Positions 9,784-18,254 of a stretch of 64,000 nt of DNA are shown in pieces. The notes beneath the pieces were generated by a model. It was given only the letters and a program-made list of their open reading frames with translations, was not told the DNA's origin and did no database searches. The translations under genes and the position numbers were made by a program. Positions within the stretch are counted from its first letter, which is position 1; the number at the start of each line of letters is the position of its first letter. The DNA comes from CBDDEC01 sp965226785 (GTDB lineage Bacteria; Chloroflexota; Dehalococcoidia; UBA2979), in contig CBDDEC010000002.1 of assembly GCA_965226785.1 (NCBI GenBank), positions 868,001 to 932,000 of the forward strand, given 5' to 3'.

Positions 9784-10887
9784 TCAAGTGCGGGAGAGTG
9801 CGATCGCCGCGTCCACGTCCTCGATCTCTTCGAGCGCAGCCGAGACCCGTCCGATCAGGGCTCCCATGGTTGCCTCCGCCTGCTCACCGGACGTGTCGAG
9901 GTTGTCGCCGGCGATCGCGAGTTGTCCGATGTGCATGAGCGTCGCCGCTGGAAGTAATCGGTGGCACTCCTCGACCGGCAGATGCACGCTCCGCGCGGCG
10001 AGCTCGTCTGAGGAGGCTGCGATCGCCTCGTCCGTGTGCCTTCGCCGAACCTCTGGATCGACGCTCAGCATCAGGAACCGGGCCACGTCATCGATGCCGT
10101 GACCGACGGTCGCGAGCTGCCAGTCGAGGAAGTAGGGGTCTGATCCGTCCGACGGGAACATCAAGTTGGCAATGTGCGCGTCGCCGTGCAGCAGCGTGCG
10201 CACCGGGCCCAGCCGGAAGAACTCGAGGTTGCCGACCAGGTGCGCTGCGGCTTGCTCGAACCGCTCCCGCAACGCTGCGGGGAGATACTCGTCGATCAGA
10301 CCGCCCGCCTGCACGGCCGACTGCTGGACTATCGCTTCGATCAGCAACAACGCCTGGCGCGGCAGAGATAGGAACTCGTACTGCTCGACGTCCGAGGTGT
10401 TCCACCAGTGGGCATGCATCCGCGCGTACTGACGCATGATCGTCGGCAGCTGCTCGGCCGGCGTGCCGGCGACGTGGTCGCCGGGGTCGGCGTCAGTGAG
10501 GTCCTCGAGGAGCAAGACGAACTCGTGCGTCTCGTAGTCGAACTCGTTAACGAACGCGCGTGGTATGCGCACCCCGACCCCGCGGTCGCCCACCGCCACC
10601 TCTGAGTAGAAGCGCGACTCACGCTCGTAGAAACGGAACGCGCGCGCGAGTTCGAGCGGCCCCTCGTAGTCGCGAGCGAACTTCGCAGCGAAACTGGCGG
10701 GCGCTGAATCGGCCGGGCCCTCGTACGTCGGCACGATGCGCACGGTCGTGGCCGCGTAGCCGTCGCCGATCGGCGCCCACGACAGCGCAGCTACGCTCGT
10801 CGCCTCGTCGAGGTGCCCTGCATCGAGCAGCGCGGAGGTGAGCCACTCCGGGGTCAGCGCTTCAGGTTGACGGGGAAATGGCGTCAT
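9784..10887 (-). CDS. Phosphotransferase family protein (APH/CHK-like kinase)
   Basis: A 367-residue protein with the protein-kinase-like phosphotransferase core. The catalytic loop is HGDAHIANLMF (HGDxxxxN) and the metal-binding segment is YFLDWQLATVG, about 20 residues later. The overall layout is like the ecdysteroid-kinase/CHK branch of the aminoglycoside phosphotransferase family. Bacterial relatives are often of unknown small-molecule substrate; drug resistance should not be assumed. ATG start, single gene, same strand as the methyltransferase operon downstream. Confidence 0.85.
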   Translation of the reverse strand: MTPFPRQPEALTPEWLTSALLDAGHLDEATSVAALSWAPIGDGYAATTVRIVPTYEGPADSAPASFAAKFARDYEGPLELARAFRFYERESRFYSEVAVGDRGVGVRIPRAFVNEFDYETHEFVLLLEDLTDADPGDHVAGTPAEQLPTIMRQYARMHAHWWNTSDVEQYEFLSLPRQALLLIEAIVQQSAVQAGGLIDEYLPAALRERFEQAAAHLVGNLEFFRLGPVRTLLHGDAHIANLMFPSDGSDPYFLDWQLATVGHGIDDVARFLMLSVDPEVRRRHTDEAIAASSDELAARSVHLPVEECHRLLPAATLMHIGQLAIAGDNLDTSGEQAEATMGALIGRVSAALEEIEDVDAAIALSRT

Positions 10888-11463
10888 TGCGCTCGCTCTC
10901 GCCTCACGAACCCATAGGGATGCAGTGCAGCCTACACGGCAGGGCGGGGAGAGTGTTTCCGCCTTGAGAGTCCCCGTGACGCAGCGTATGGTCCGCGCTC
11001 TCAGGGTGCCATTCCGTACCTAAAGGCTGCGCCTGACAAGCCACCCATGCCGTCCAGCGATGAGTGGTGTCGCTCGAGATGGCCACAAATGGCCCACGCT
11101 CACCACCCGCTCTCGTACCTTCAGCCCGCTGGAAGACTCCACGAGACGTGCTGATCGCGAACGACGATGCGGTGCGACTCTTCCCGGTCACTGAGCGCTG
11201 CCGGCCTAGAGGAGCACATCGATCTGGCGCTCCACACGATCAGGGAGCATCACGCTCGCGTAGCTACCCCGCGCCGGTTCGTTTTTACCGGATGATCGAT
11301 GAGATACGCACGTACGAGTGCCGCCACTGCTGGCCCCTGGGTCTACTTTCTGATCTTCGCTGGCGCAGCTCACTCCACCTTGCCTCCGGAGTCCGACGGC
11401 CGCGTAGGATGGCGGTCACTGAAGCGCTGCACCCTGTCTTGCGCTTGATGTCGGAGGTTCGTG
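10888..11463. other. Intergenic region without a supported gene
   Basis: Open frames exist on both strands but their translations are Arg/Pro/Ser-rich, lack motifs and have no convincing ribosome-binding sites. The region separates divergent genes (phosphotransferase and thiolase) and must hold their promoters. I see no RNA gene or strong hairpin. Confidence 0.5.
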
Positions 11464-12672
11464 ATGCGCGAAGTGGCGATTGTCAGCCCTCTCAGAACAC
11501 CCGTCGGTCGCTTCAACGGCGTCTTGAAAGATGTGTCGGCGTCCGATCTCGGCGCGACGGTCGCGACCGCGATACTGGAGCGCACGAAGATCGACCCGGA
11601 GCGTGTCGAGGACGTGATCCTCGGACAGGGCTACCCAAGCGGAGAGGAACCGGCATCGGGCCGGCTGGTTGCTCTGAAGGCGGGTCTACCGATCGAAGTC
11701 CCCGGCTACCAGCTCGATCGCCGCTGCGCCTCGGGTCTGCAGTCGATCCTGAACGCCGTGATGATGGTCCAGACCGAAAACGCAGACGTCGTGCTGGCGG
11801 GCGGCATCGAGTCGATGAGCCGCGCCGAGTTCTACACGACGGAGGCACGCTGGGGCAGCCGAATGGGTTCGGTGACACTCCATGACAGGCTCGTCCGGGC
11901 GCGAGCGACCGTGGCACCGGAGGATCGCTTCGGGCCGATCGACGGGATGATCGAGACTGCTGAGAACGTGGCTCAGCAGGAGCATGTCACGCGCGAAGAA
12001 CAGGACTCCTACTCGCTGCGGAGCCACCAGCGAGCGGTCGCGGCCATCGATGCTGGGAAGTTCGACGCCGAGATCGTCCCCGTGTCTGTGCCACAGCGTC
12101 GGGGCGACCCGATCGTGGTCGACCGGGACGAGGGACCGCGAGCCGACACGTCGCTCGAAGCGCTTGCTCGACTGCGGCCCGTGCGCGAAGGCGGCACGGT
12201 GACAGCAGGCAACGCCAGCGCGCAGAACGACGCTGCGGCGATGTGCCTCGTCGTGGCCGCGGATCGGCTGGCCGAGCTCGGCCTCGAGCCCGCGGCTTAC
12301 GTTCGCGGCTGGGCCGTGGCAGGCGTGCACCCCGCGTATATGGGGCTCGGTCCCGTTCCAGCGCTGCGGAAGCTAATCGAGCGGACGCAGATCGCCCTCG
12401 AAGACGTGGATGTGATCGAGCTGAACGAGGCGTTCGCCTCACAGGTGCTTGGTGTCCTCAAGGGCTGGGGGCTCGAGGATCCGGGTGAGATCGACGAAAA
12501 GCTCAATCCGAATGGCTCGGGGATATCGCTCGGCCACCCGATCGCCGCAACCGGGGCGCGCATCCTGGCGACCCTCGTGAACGAGATGGAGCGCAGGGGC
12601 GCACGCTACGGACTGGAGACGATGTGCGTCGGCGGAGGTCAGGGCGTCGCGGCGTTGTTCGAGCGCCCGTAG
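11464..12672 (+). CDS. Acetyl-CoA C-acyltransferase (thiolase)
   Basis: The 402-residue product is full length for a tetrameric biosynthetic or degradative thiolase. The nucleophilic Cys lies in RRCASGLQS (about residue 89), the substrate loop is NEAFASQVL, the catalytic His is in GHPIAATGARI, and the second Cys is in ETMCVGGGQGVA. It condenses or cleaves acyl-CoA in fatty-acid or polyhydroxyalkanoate metabolism. GTG and ATG are adjacent at the start; ATG is preferred. There is no beta-oxidation partner next to it. Confidence 0.95.
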   Translation: MREVAIVSPLRTPVGRFNGVLKDVSASDLGATVATAILERTKIDPERVEDVILGQGYPSGEEPASGRLVALKAGLPIEVPGYQLDRRCASGLQSILNAVMMVQTENADVVLAGGIESMSRAEFYTTEARWGSRMGSVTLHDRLVRARATVAPEDRFGPIDGMIETAENVAQQEHVTREEQDSYSLRSHQRAVAAIDAGKFDAEIVPVSVPQRRGDPIVVDRDEGPRADTSLEALARLRPVREGGTVTAGNASAQNDAAAMCLVVAADRLAELGLEPAAYVRGWAVAGVHPAYMGLGPVPALRKLIERTQIALEDVDVIELNEAFASQVLGVLKGWGLEDPGEIDEKLNPNGSGISLGHPIAATGARILATLVNEMERRGARYGLETMCVGGGQGVAALFERP

Positions 12673-13687
12673 ACCCCAACCCTGTGCGACGGCCAGACGA
12701 TCGTTTGGCCTCTCCTCTGGCGCTCCGGCGGGATGGCGAGACGCTACGCTCCGGCCCGTCGGGTCGACGGCGCTGGATTGGGTAGCGTTCGACCTGCTCC
12801 GTGATCCGCCTCGTCCGTTGCGGGTCTCCCAGCGGTACGCGCATGAGCTCGTCGGCGAACACGACCTCACCGTCGTAGATGCCGCTGATGTCGTGGTAGG
12901 CCTTCATCATCGGCCCCGACTGCCCGAGGTGTGGGCCGATGTGGTTCAGCACGAGCTTCTTCACGCCGGCCTGCTGTGCCATGCCCGCCGCCCCAGTCGT
13001 TCCGCACATGCCGCCGCCTTCCTCGGTCTCGGCCATTAAGTCCTGGTCGTCCCAGCACATGCAGATCATCATGTCTGCATCCTTCGCCAGCTCGACGATG
13101 GGCTCGCACGGCGTGTCGCCGGTGAAGACGACGCTCCCCTCATCGCTGTCGACGCGGTACGCCAGGCTCTCGAGGTAGGGCTGAGCGTGTTCGGCGCGCG
13201 CCGTGGTGATCTCCCAGTCAGGCCCGGAGTAGGTGTCGCCCCCCGATGGGTCCAGGTCACGTACGTCGACCTCTGGCTTCGGCCGCGGGAAGACTTCGCC
13301 TCCGCGGTTGCGGTAGATCCGCGCTGACGCGACGCGCGCCTTCCAGTCGTGCGCAAAGATGCCACGGTCCTCGTCGAGGATCCCCTCGGTCAGCGTGGTT
13401 GTGAGCGGAAGACCGAGTACCTCGAGCGTCTTCTCGCCCCCGATCTGCTGGTCCCAGCGCGTGAGGAGAAAGCACGGGTAGTCCACGTCGTGGTCGAAGT
13501 GGTGGTGAGTGAAGAAGAGGTGCCCGATGTCGGTCGGTTGGAACCCGGCCTTGACGAGTTTGTGCGTGGCTGCGGGACCGCAATCGAACATCAGGTTCTC
13601 GTGAGCGAGCTCTAACACCAGCGTGCTACCGAAGCGCTCCGCAGTTGGTGTCGGCGTGCCTGCCCCGAGAATATGAACCTGTGCCAT
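12503..13687 (-). CDS. MBL-fold metallo-hydrolase (RNase Z/arylsulfatase-like) with odd C-terminal tail
   Basis: The ATG at 13687 has GGGAGG nine bases upstream; the open frame before it is not used. The protein has the metallo-beta-lactamase zinc motif THHHFDHD, FTGDTPCEP for the bridging Asp, and LVLNHIG for a late His, so it is probably a Zn-dependent hydrolase. Roughly the last 110 residues are Arg/Ser/Pro-rich and run 170 bases into the opposite-strand thiolase gene, which is unlike the family. The natural end was probably near 12840, after FADELMRVPLG, and the stop codon may have been lost or shifted. Confidence 0.85.
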   Translation of the reverse strand: MAQVHILGAGTPTPTAERFGSTLVLELAHENLMFDCGPAATHKLVKAGFQPTDIGHLFFTHHHFDHDVDYPCFLLTRWDQQIGGEKTLEVLGLPLTTTLTEGILDEDRGIFAHDWKARVASARIYRNRGGEVFPRPKPEVDVRDLDPSGGDTYSGPDWEITTARAEHAQPYLESLAYRVDSDEGSVVFTGDTPCEPIVELAKDADMMICMCWDDQDLMAETEEGGGMCGTTGAAGMAQQAGVKKLVLNHIGPHLGQSGPMMKAYHDISGIYDGEVVFADELMRVPLGDPQRTRRITEQVERYPIQRRRPDGPERSVSPSRRSARGEAKRSSGRRTGLGSTGARTTPRRPDLRRRTSSPVRSVRPCAPSRSRGSPGCAPRLRRSGGRAISPSHSD

Positions 13688-13989
13688 GAACCTGTGTCCT
13701 CCCTGGAGGCCGTCGCGCCCAGCCTCGAAATTCGAGGCGACTATAGCGACCCGGTCGAGCACGGAGATCCAATCCGCCCATCCTGGGAACTCGCGGCTCC
13801 CCGAGGCTGACAAGGCGAGGACGGGATGCTCCCGATGATCGGAGTGGCCCGGCGTCGAGGCCGCTATCATCACGCTCGCCATGAACCGAAGGCAGCTCGA
13901 CGCGGAGCACGTGACATACGCGGTGGGGTGGGCGTGAGTCGGTCTCACCTGAGCTGGCGACAGGCTGGAACACGGTAGGGGGCATCTTC

Positions 13990-14391
13990 ATGGATACGAG
14001 CGCCGAGATCTTGATCGTCGCAGGTACCGTCGCTGTCACTGTCGGGTTTGTGCTCGGCGTCCCTCTCGCAAGAGCCCGCATGAGGGCACCCACAGTCTCT
14101 CGGCATCTGGTAAACACGCACATGGAAGCGCTCATCGCAGGTGCGGCTCTGCTCGGTCTCGCCGTCGCTGCTGACTACTCAACGATGCGATCGGGACTCG
14201 AGGTCGCGGCCGCATGGTTGGTCAGCGCGGGTGTCGCATCGTCGCTCGTGGGAGGCGCGCTGAACTGGATCAACGATGCCGGCGATCAGTTCGCGACGCG
14301 GCCAATCGGCTTCTTCCTGCAAGCCGCGAGCGGTCCCGCAATCGTCGTCGGCGGCTTGGTCTTCTCGGTCGGGGTACTGGCTACGCTGTAG
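13990..14391 (+). CDS. Four-helix membrane protein, possibly hydroxylaminobenzene mutase-like
   Basis: A 133-residue protein with four hydrophobic helices. A polar segment between helices 1 and 2 (RHLVNTHMEALIAGAALLG) resembles the conserved His-containing region of the hydroxylaminobenzene mutase/styrene oxide isomerase group of small membrane isomerases. The match is weak and by eye. ATG start with a purine-rich GTAGGGGGC site. It is followed within a few bases by debris of a cyclase gene, so its 3' context is not original. Confidence 0.65.
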   Translation: MDTSAEILIVAGTVAVTVGFVLGVPLARARMRAPTVSRHLVNTHMEALIAGAALLGLAVAADYSTMRSGLEVAAAWLVSAGVASSLVGGALNWINDAGDQFATRPIGFFLQAASGPAIVVGGLVFSVGVLATL

Positions 14392-14396
14392 CTTGA

Positions 14397-14525
14397 ACCC
14401 TCCTGGCGGCGTGCGTGCGCGAGGCGGTGACGGGCAAAGGGTTCGAGTTCACCTCGGTCGGCGAGGTGGAGTTGAAGGGCTTCGAGGAGCCGGTGCGGGC
14501 GTAGGCAGTGCGCTGGGACGCGTAG
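14397..14525 (+). pseudogene. C-terminal remnant of a class III adenylate cyclase-type protein
   Basis: The frame reads VREAVTGKGFEFTSVGEVE then LKGFEEPVRA, stop, AVRWDA, stop. This is the typical tail of class III adenylate/guanylate cyclase domains (GEhxLKGFxEPVxxYxVxW). A Tyr codon appears to have become TAG at 14502-14504. No catalytic core remains and there is no start codon, so this is a dead fragment. Confidence 0.75.
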
Positions 14526-14657
14526 AATCCGGCGATCATCTACCTCGAGTACATCGCTACTGATACGCGGCGCCATCACTACTCGGTCCCCGTAATCACG
14601 AGAATCGCCTTGTCATGCTGAGCCGTGCCGCCGCCACCGTCCGAGCTCGACCAGCGT

Positions 14658-14918
14658 CTACGTCATGGCCATCAGCCGACGTCGACCATCTTCGTCGAGA
14701 CCGGGCTCGAAGATCACGATGATGGCGAGCCCGAAGGCGGCCACACCAGTCAAGCGCGCGAAGCGATCTCCGCGCGACCAGAGCTTCTCGATGGCGATGA
14801 CCATCGCTAGCGCAGCCATCGCCCGCAGATTCATGAAGCCGAAGGCGGCCATCAGAGCCATCAGCGCCCAGCAGCAGCTGAAGCAGAACAGGCCGTGGGG
14901 TACTCCTGGCTTGCACAT
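14658..14918 (-). pseudogene. C-terminal fragment of a DUF2182 membrane protein
   Basis: The segment HGLFCFSCCWALMALMAAFG followed by MNLRAMAALAMVIAIEKLW matches the C-terminal part of DUF2182, a predicted metal-binding membrane protein that usually has about 250 residues and several helices. Only about 86 residues remain here, with no N-terminal helices. An ATG at 14918 is available but the product would be incomplete. It lies among other gene fragments. Confidence 0.65.
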
Positions 14919-14964
14919 CGATTCCGCGTGAGGGGGCCGGTAGGAGGTGACTCCATATCTTGGT

Positions 14965-15364
14965 GCATGAACGACACGACCTCGCCGGGAGACTTCGGCT
15001 CAGGCCCGTGACCAGCGCGCCTCAGTCACACAGCGACCTAACCACGGGAGCACACGTTGGAGTCGGCCTGGGTGATCAGCGCTAGACGCACCTCCGCGAC
15101 TGCCTCCGCGCGAGCAGCGACGCGGCTAGATCAATTCTGAGTCACCGTAGGTGAGGTGCACGCGGACGTCCTCGTGCTCGAGGAACTCGAACACGGCCGG
15201 ATCGGTGTCGCGCGGATCGATCAGTTCTCCAGCCCGCGCACCCAGGTCGACGAATCCGGCTCGTCTCAGCACCCGGATATACACGGTCGGTCTTCCGGCT
15301 CCGCTGCCCCTTCGGCTAAGGCCTTGAGCGCACGTAGCTCTTCGAGGGTGATGTCAGCACGCAC
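14965..15364 (-). pseudogene. Decayed cassette, second copy (two small overlapping frames)
   Basis: From a GTG at 15364, 32 residues read VRADITLEELRALKALAEGA and end at 15266. Overlapping by 19 bases, a GTG at 15284 opens 52 residues (VYIRVLRRAGFVDLGARAGE, ending LTYGDSELI) that stop at 15126. Farther on, near 14975-15010, a piece around PGEVVSF follows. The first and last pieces match the locus at 7905-8165. The 52-residue frame is protein-like (hydrophobic/charged alternation, no Arg/Pro bias). It may be a frameshifted single gene or an overlapping pair. Family not recognised. Confidence 0.4.
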
Positions 15365-15402
15365 GTGGACCGAATCAGAGCTGCAACTGCCACCCAACCG
15401 GT

Positions 15403-15681
15403 GTGCCACGCACCACGCCGGTGATGTACATGCGCCACGGCGATGAGATCGTCCTGGTCCCATCAAACGTCGGGAACCCTGATCACCCGCATTGGTTCCA
15501 GAACCTGCTCGCGAACCCGACCGTGACGCTGGCAATCGGGCGCGAATCGGCCACCCGCGAGGCCCGAGTCGCGACCGGCGATGAACGCTCACGTATGTGG
15601 GATCAGCTGCTCGAACACGCGCCGACATACTCTGTCTACGCTGAGCGGCCCGCGACCGCGACGCACGGGACCGGGCTGTGA
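15403..15681 (+). pseudogene. Fragment of an F420-type (deazaflavin-dependent) nitroreductase
   Basis: The frame reads PRTTPVMYMRHGDEIVLVPS, then HPHWFQNLLANPTVTL. This is the core beta-barrel segment of deazaflavin-dependent nitroreductases (DDN/PF04075), which normally span about 130-150 residues. The N-terminal GRKSG-like part and the C-terminal strand are missing, leaving 92 codons. ATGs exist inside (VMYMRHGDE) but the product would lack cofactor-binding elements. Probably a relic. Confidence 0.65.
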
Positions 15682-15836
15682 GCACCCGACGGTGAGAGGG
15701 AGGATGCGTCTAATTCGATCATGCACATCACCACCGCGGACCGTATTGAAGGTGCGATCGGGAACCTTGCAAGTACGCGCTAAGTACGCCCGGGTGTCGC
15801 AGGTGTCGGGAAACCCGCGTGGCTACTGAGGAAGTG

Positions 15837-15913
15837 TGGTCGGGGTGCCCAGATTTGAACTGGGGACCTCGTCGTCCCGAACGACGCGCTCTGCCAAACT
15901 GAGCTACACCCCG
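15837..15913 (-). tRNA. tRNA-Pro(CGG)
   Basis: Read on the minus strand, the acceptor CGGGGTG pairs with CACCCCG, followed by A and an encoded CCA. The D-arm, the anticodon stem CGTCG/CGACG with loop TTCGGGA (anticodon CGG) and a T-arm containing GTTCAAATC are all intact. It is 77 nt including CCA. Confidence 0.95.
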
Positions 15914-16075
15914 CGTAAACGACGGGCCTAGCGGCCCGGGCGCGGATCGTACGCCATTCCCGGCGCACCATCGAGGGGCCGCGACCCGTCGAGGGCCGTG
16001 CAGCGAGGGTTTGTTACGATCACGCCAGGTCCTGACTCATGAAGACCGGGCGGGCGGCGAGGAAGGGCGTGCCGA

Positions 16076-17644
16076 GTGGTACGCAGGCTGGTTCCGCTCG
16101 CGGCGTCCGCGCGGCGCATGCGACCGCGCTCGTTCCGCACCCTCGGCCTATCGATCGTCCTCGCGGCGGTGGCAGGCATCGCCTTCGTCGCCGGCGGTGG
16201 CGACCGAGGCGTCGCGCAGCAGGTGGACCTGGGCGACGAGAACTCCTGGATCCGCATCCAGAACGTCGGCGAGGGGCCGTCCTCGATCGACATTGACTTC
16301 TTCGACAGCGACGGAAGCTACCTCGCGACCGACCGTTGCCCGTCGGGCGGCGGTTGCACCGAGATTCGCAGCGGCTTCGGCTGGTCGTTCTTCCAGCAAT
16401 TCGACGGCGACCTGCCGGTGGGCTTCCGCGGCTCGGCGTTCATCGAGAGCGATCAGCCGTTCGTGGCGATGCTGGCGCGCGACGTCTACCGGCCCGAGAC
16501 CGGCGACTTGCAGATTGCGGGCGAGACACTGCGCCTGGGTGCGGGGACGGACGTGCACTACCTACCGATCGTGCAGGACACGGAGCGGTACATCTCCCGC
16601 ATCACGGTGCAGAACGCAAGCGACGACCACGCGATCTGCGTGGAGATCAGTTACTACGACTCGGGCGACACCTCGCCGATGACCGTCGACCCACGGACGC
16701 CGAGCGCCGGGTGTTCGCAGGGCGGCGAGCTGATCGAGGCGCGCGGCACGATGCTGCGCAACGAGTTCTCACTGCCGGTGCCGTTCGGCTTCGACGGCGC
16801 AGCCGTGCTGCGCACGTACGATAGCGACGCGGGCGTTCCCGCAGAGGCGCAACGCCCGGCCGTGGTGGTCGATACGCGCGACCGGGCACAGGCCGGGCTC
16901 GCGACCTATCGCGCGATCGGGCAGGACGAGGCGGCGCGGGTGGTGCTGCTGCCCCTGGTCGACCGCAACGCGTCGGAGGGTGAGTCCACGTGGAGCACTC
17001 GCTTCCGCATCATGGCGGCGAACCCGAGCGTGCCGACCGAGGTGACACTGCTCTTCGACGGTACGGACGCCTCCGGCGACCGGTTCGAGTTCGAGCACAC
17101 GATCACCGTGTTCGGCGCGCGCACCTGCGACCAGGACTTCGCGGGGGCGTTGGGCTGCCTGCCGGAGGGTACGGCGCTGCCCTCGACGTTCTTCGGCACG
17201 GTGCGGATGCAGTCCGTGCAGCCGATCGCGGTGGTCGGCCAACGGCGGTCAGAGGACGGTTCGCTCGCTGACTACCGCGGATTCACGGCGCAGGACGCCT
17301 CGACGAAGGTCGTGGTGCCCGTGACGAACAAGAATTTCAACCCCTGGCTGACGGGAGACGGTTGGAACTCATGGTTCCGCGTGCTCACCTTCGACGGATC
17401 GGTCGCGAGCGTCTCGGTCATCTACTTCTCGAAGGCCTTCCCGACGGGCCTCAAGGCCGTCATCGGCCGGCCAGTCGTGGGCAGTCGCACCTTCCGCCAG
17501 TGGGAGGAGCGGCAGCTGCCGAGCGACTGGGTGGGCGCAGCGGTCGTGATCGCGAGCCGCCCAATCGTGGTGATCGCGAACCTCGAGAGTGATTCGTTCG
17601 AGGGCGATCCGGTGATGCTCTACAACGCGGTGCCGCTTGAGTAA
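16076..17644 (+). CDS. Secreted protein of unknown function
   Basis: A 522-residue protein with a basic N-terminus and signal peptide (LGLSIVLAAVAGIAFVAGGG, cleavage likely near VAQQ). The start may be the GTG used here or the ATG at 16118, which gives a tighter signal peptide. The mature part repeats a beta-sheet theme three times: SWIRIQNVGEG near residue 57, ISRITVQNASDDHA near 172, and SWFRVLTFDGS near 428. This suggests tandem beta-sandwich domains. No catalytic motif. The rnhA start overlaps its stop, so the two may be co-transcribed. Confidence 0.8.
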   Translation: MVRRLVPLAASARRMRPRSFRTLGLSIVLAAVAGIAFVAGGGDRGVAQQVDLGDENSWIRIQNVGEGPSSIDIDFFDSDGSYLATDRCPSGGGCTEIRSGFGWSFFQQFDGDLPVGFRGSAFIESDQPFVAMLARDVYRPETGDLQIAGETLRLGAGTDVHYLPIVQDTERYISRITVQNASDDHAICVEISYYDSGDTSPMTVDPRTPSAGCSQGGELIEARGTMLRNEFSLPVPFGFDGAAVLRTYDSDAGVPAEAQRPAVVVDTRDRAQAGLATYRAIGQDEAARVVLLPLVDRNASEGESTWSTRFRIMAANPSVPTEVTLLFDGTDASGDRFEFEHTITVFGARTCDQDFAGALGCLPEGTALPSTFFGTVRMQSVQPIAVVGQRRSEDGSLADYRGFTAQDASTKVVVPVTNKNFNPWLTGDGWNSWFRVLTFDGSVASVSVIYFSKAFPTGLKAVIGRPVVGSRTFRQWEERQLPSDWVGAAVVIASRPIVVIANLESDSFEGDPVMLYNAVPLE

Positions 17645-18173
17645 CCGGCGACGGTCGTTCTCGCGGCGCACTCGCTCCTCGGGCGCGGGGGCCGAAAACC
17701 TGACGACGGCACAGGCGCTCGCACGCTACGACGGAGGGCCATCGAGCGGTCTCTTCACGGACGGTAGCTGCTCCGGCAATCCGGGCCCGGGCGGCTGGGG
17801 CGTGGTCTACGTGCTTGATGGGGAGATCCTCGCGGAGCGGCACGGGCAGGACCCGTCGACGACCAACAACCGTATGGAGTTCACCGCCATGATCGAGGCG
17901 CTCCGCCTCGTGGGGCCGAACGAGCCGGTCGAGGTCCATACGGACAGCCGGCTGGTGGTCGACACGATCACGAAGTGGGCCGCGGGCTGGGAGCGGCGCG
18001 GGTGGCGACGCCGTGACGGCGAGGTCAAGAACCTGGAGTTGGTGCAGACGGCCTACGCGCTGGCGCAGGAGCGTCCGCGCGCCCACCTGCAGTGGATCAA
18101 GGCGCACGACGGCTCGCGCTGGAACGAGTACGCCGACGCGCTGGCGACAGCCTACCTCCGCGACGAGGTGTAG
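17637..18173 (+). CDS. rnhA: Ribonuclease HI
   Basis: The RNase H fold is complete: the first Asp in FTDGSCSGNPGPGGW, Glu in NNRMEFTAM, Asp in VHTDSRLVV and the last Asp in NEYADALA, i.e. the D-E-D-D set. The basic handle (GWERRGWRRRDGEVKN) is present. The enzyme degrades the RNA of RNA-DNA hybrids. A TTG start overlaps the stop of the preceding secreted-protein gene, and an N-terminal basic tail of about 35 residues precedes the fold. A later start is possible but I see no better ribosome-binding site. Confidence 0.93.
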   Translation: MSNRRRSFSRRTRSSGAGAENLTTAQALARYDGGPSSGLFTDGSCSGNPGPGGWGVVYVLDGEILAERHGQDPSTTNNRMEFTAMIEALRLVGPNEPVEVHTDSRLVVDTITKWAAGWERRGWRRRDGEVKNLELVQTAYALAQERPRAHLQWIKAHDGSRWNEYADALATAYLRDEV

Positions 18174-18254
18174 CCGCGGCTGAGTGCTGTCGCGTTGCGG
18201 GTTGCACCGCTCCCGGCGACGGCGGATCGTGTGCGTCCTCGGCGAGAGGTCGTG

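Noticed and set aside
8646..9938. 430-codon plus-strand frame over the methyltransferase operon
   Set aside because: Antisense to a clear methyltransferase; no ribosome-binding site or domain.
9784..10887. Aminoglycoside resistance gene
   Set aside because: The fold is shared, but the sequence looks like the CHK/ecdysteroid kinase branch and there is no resistance context.
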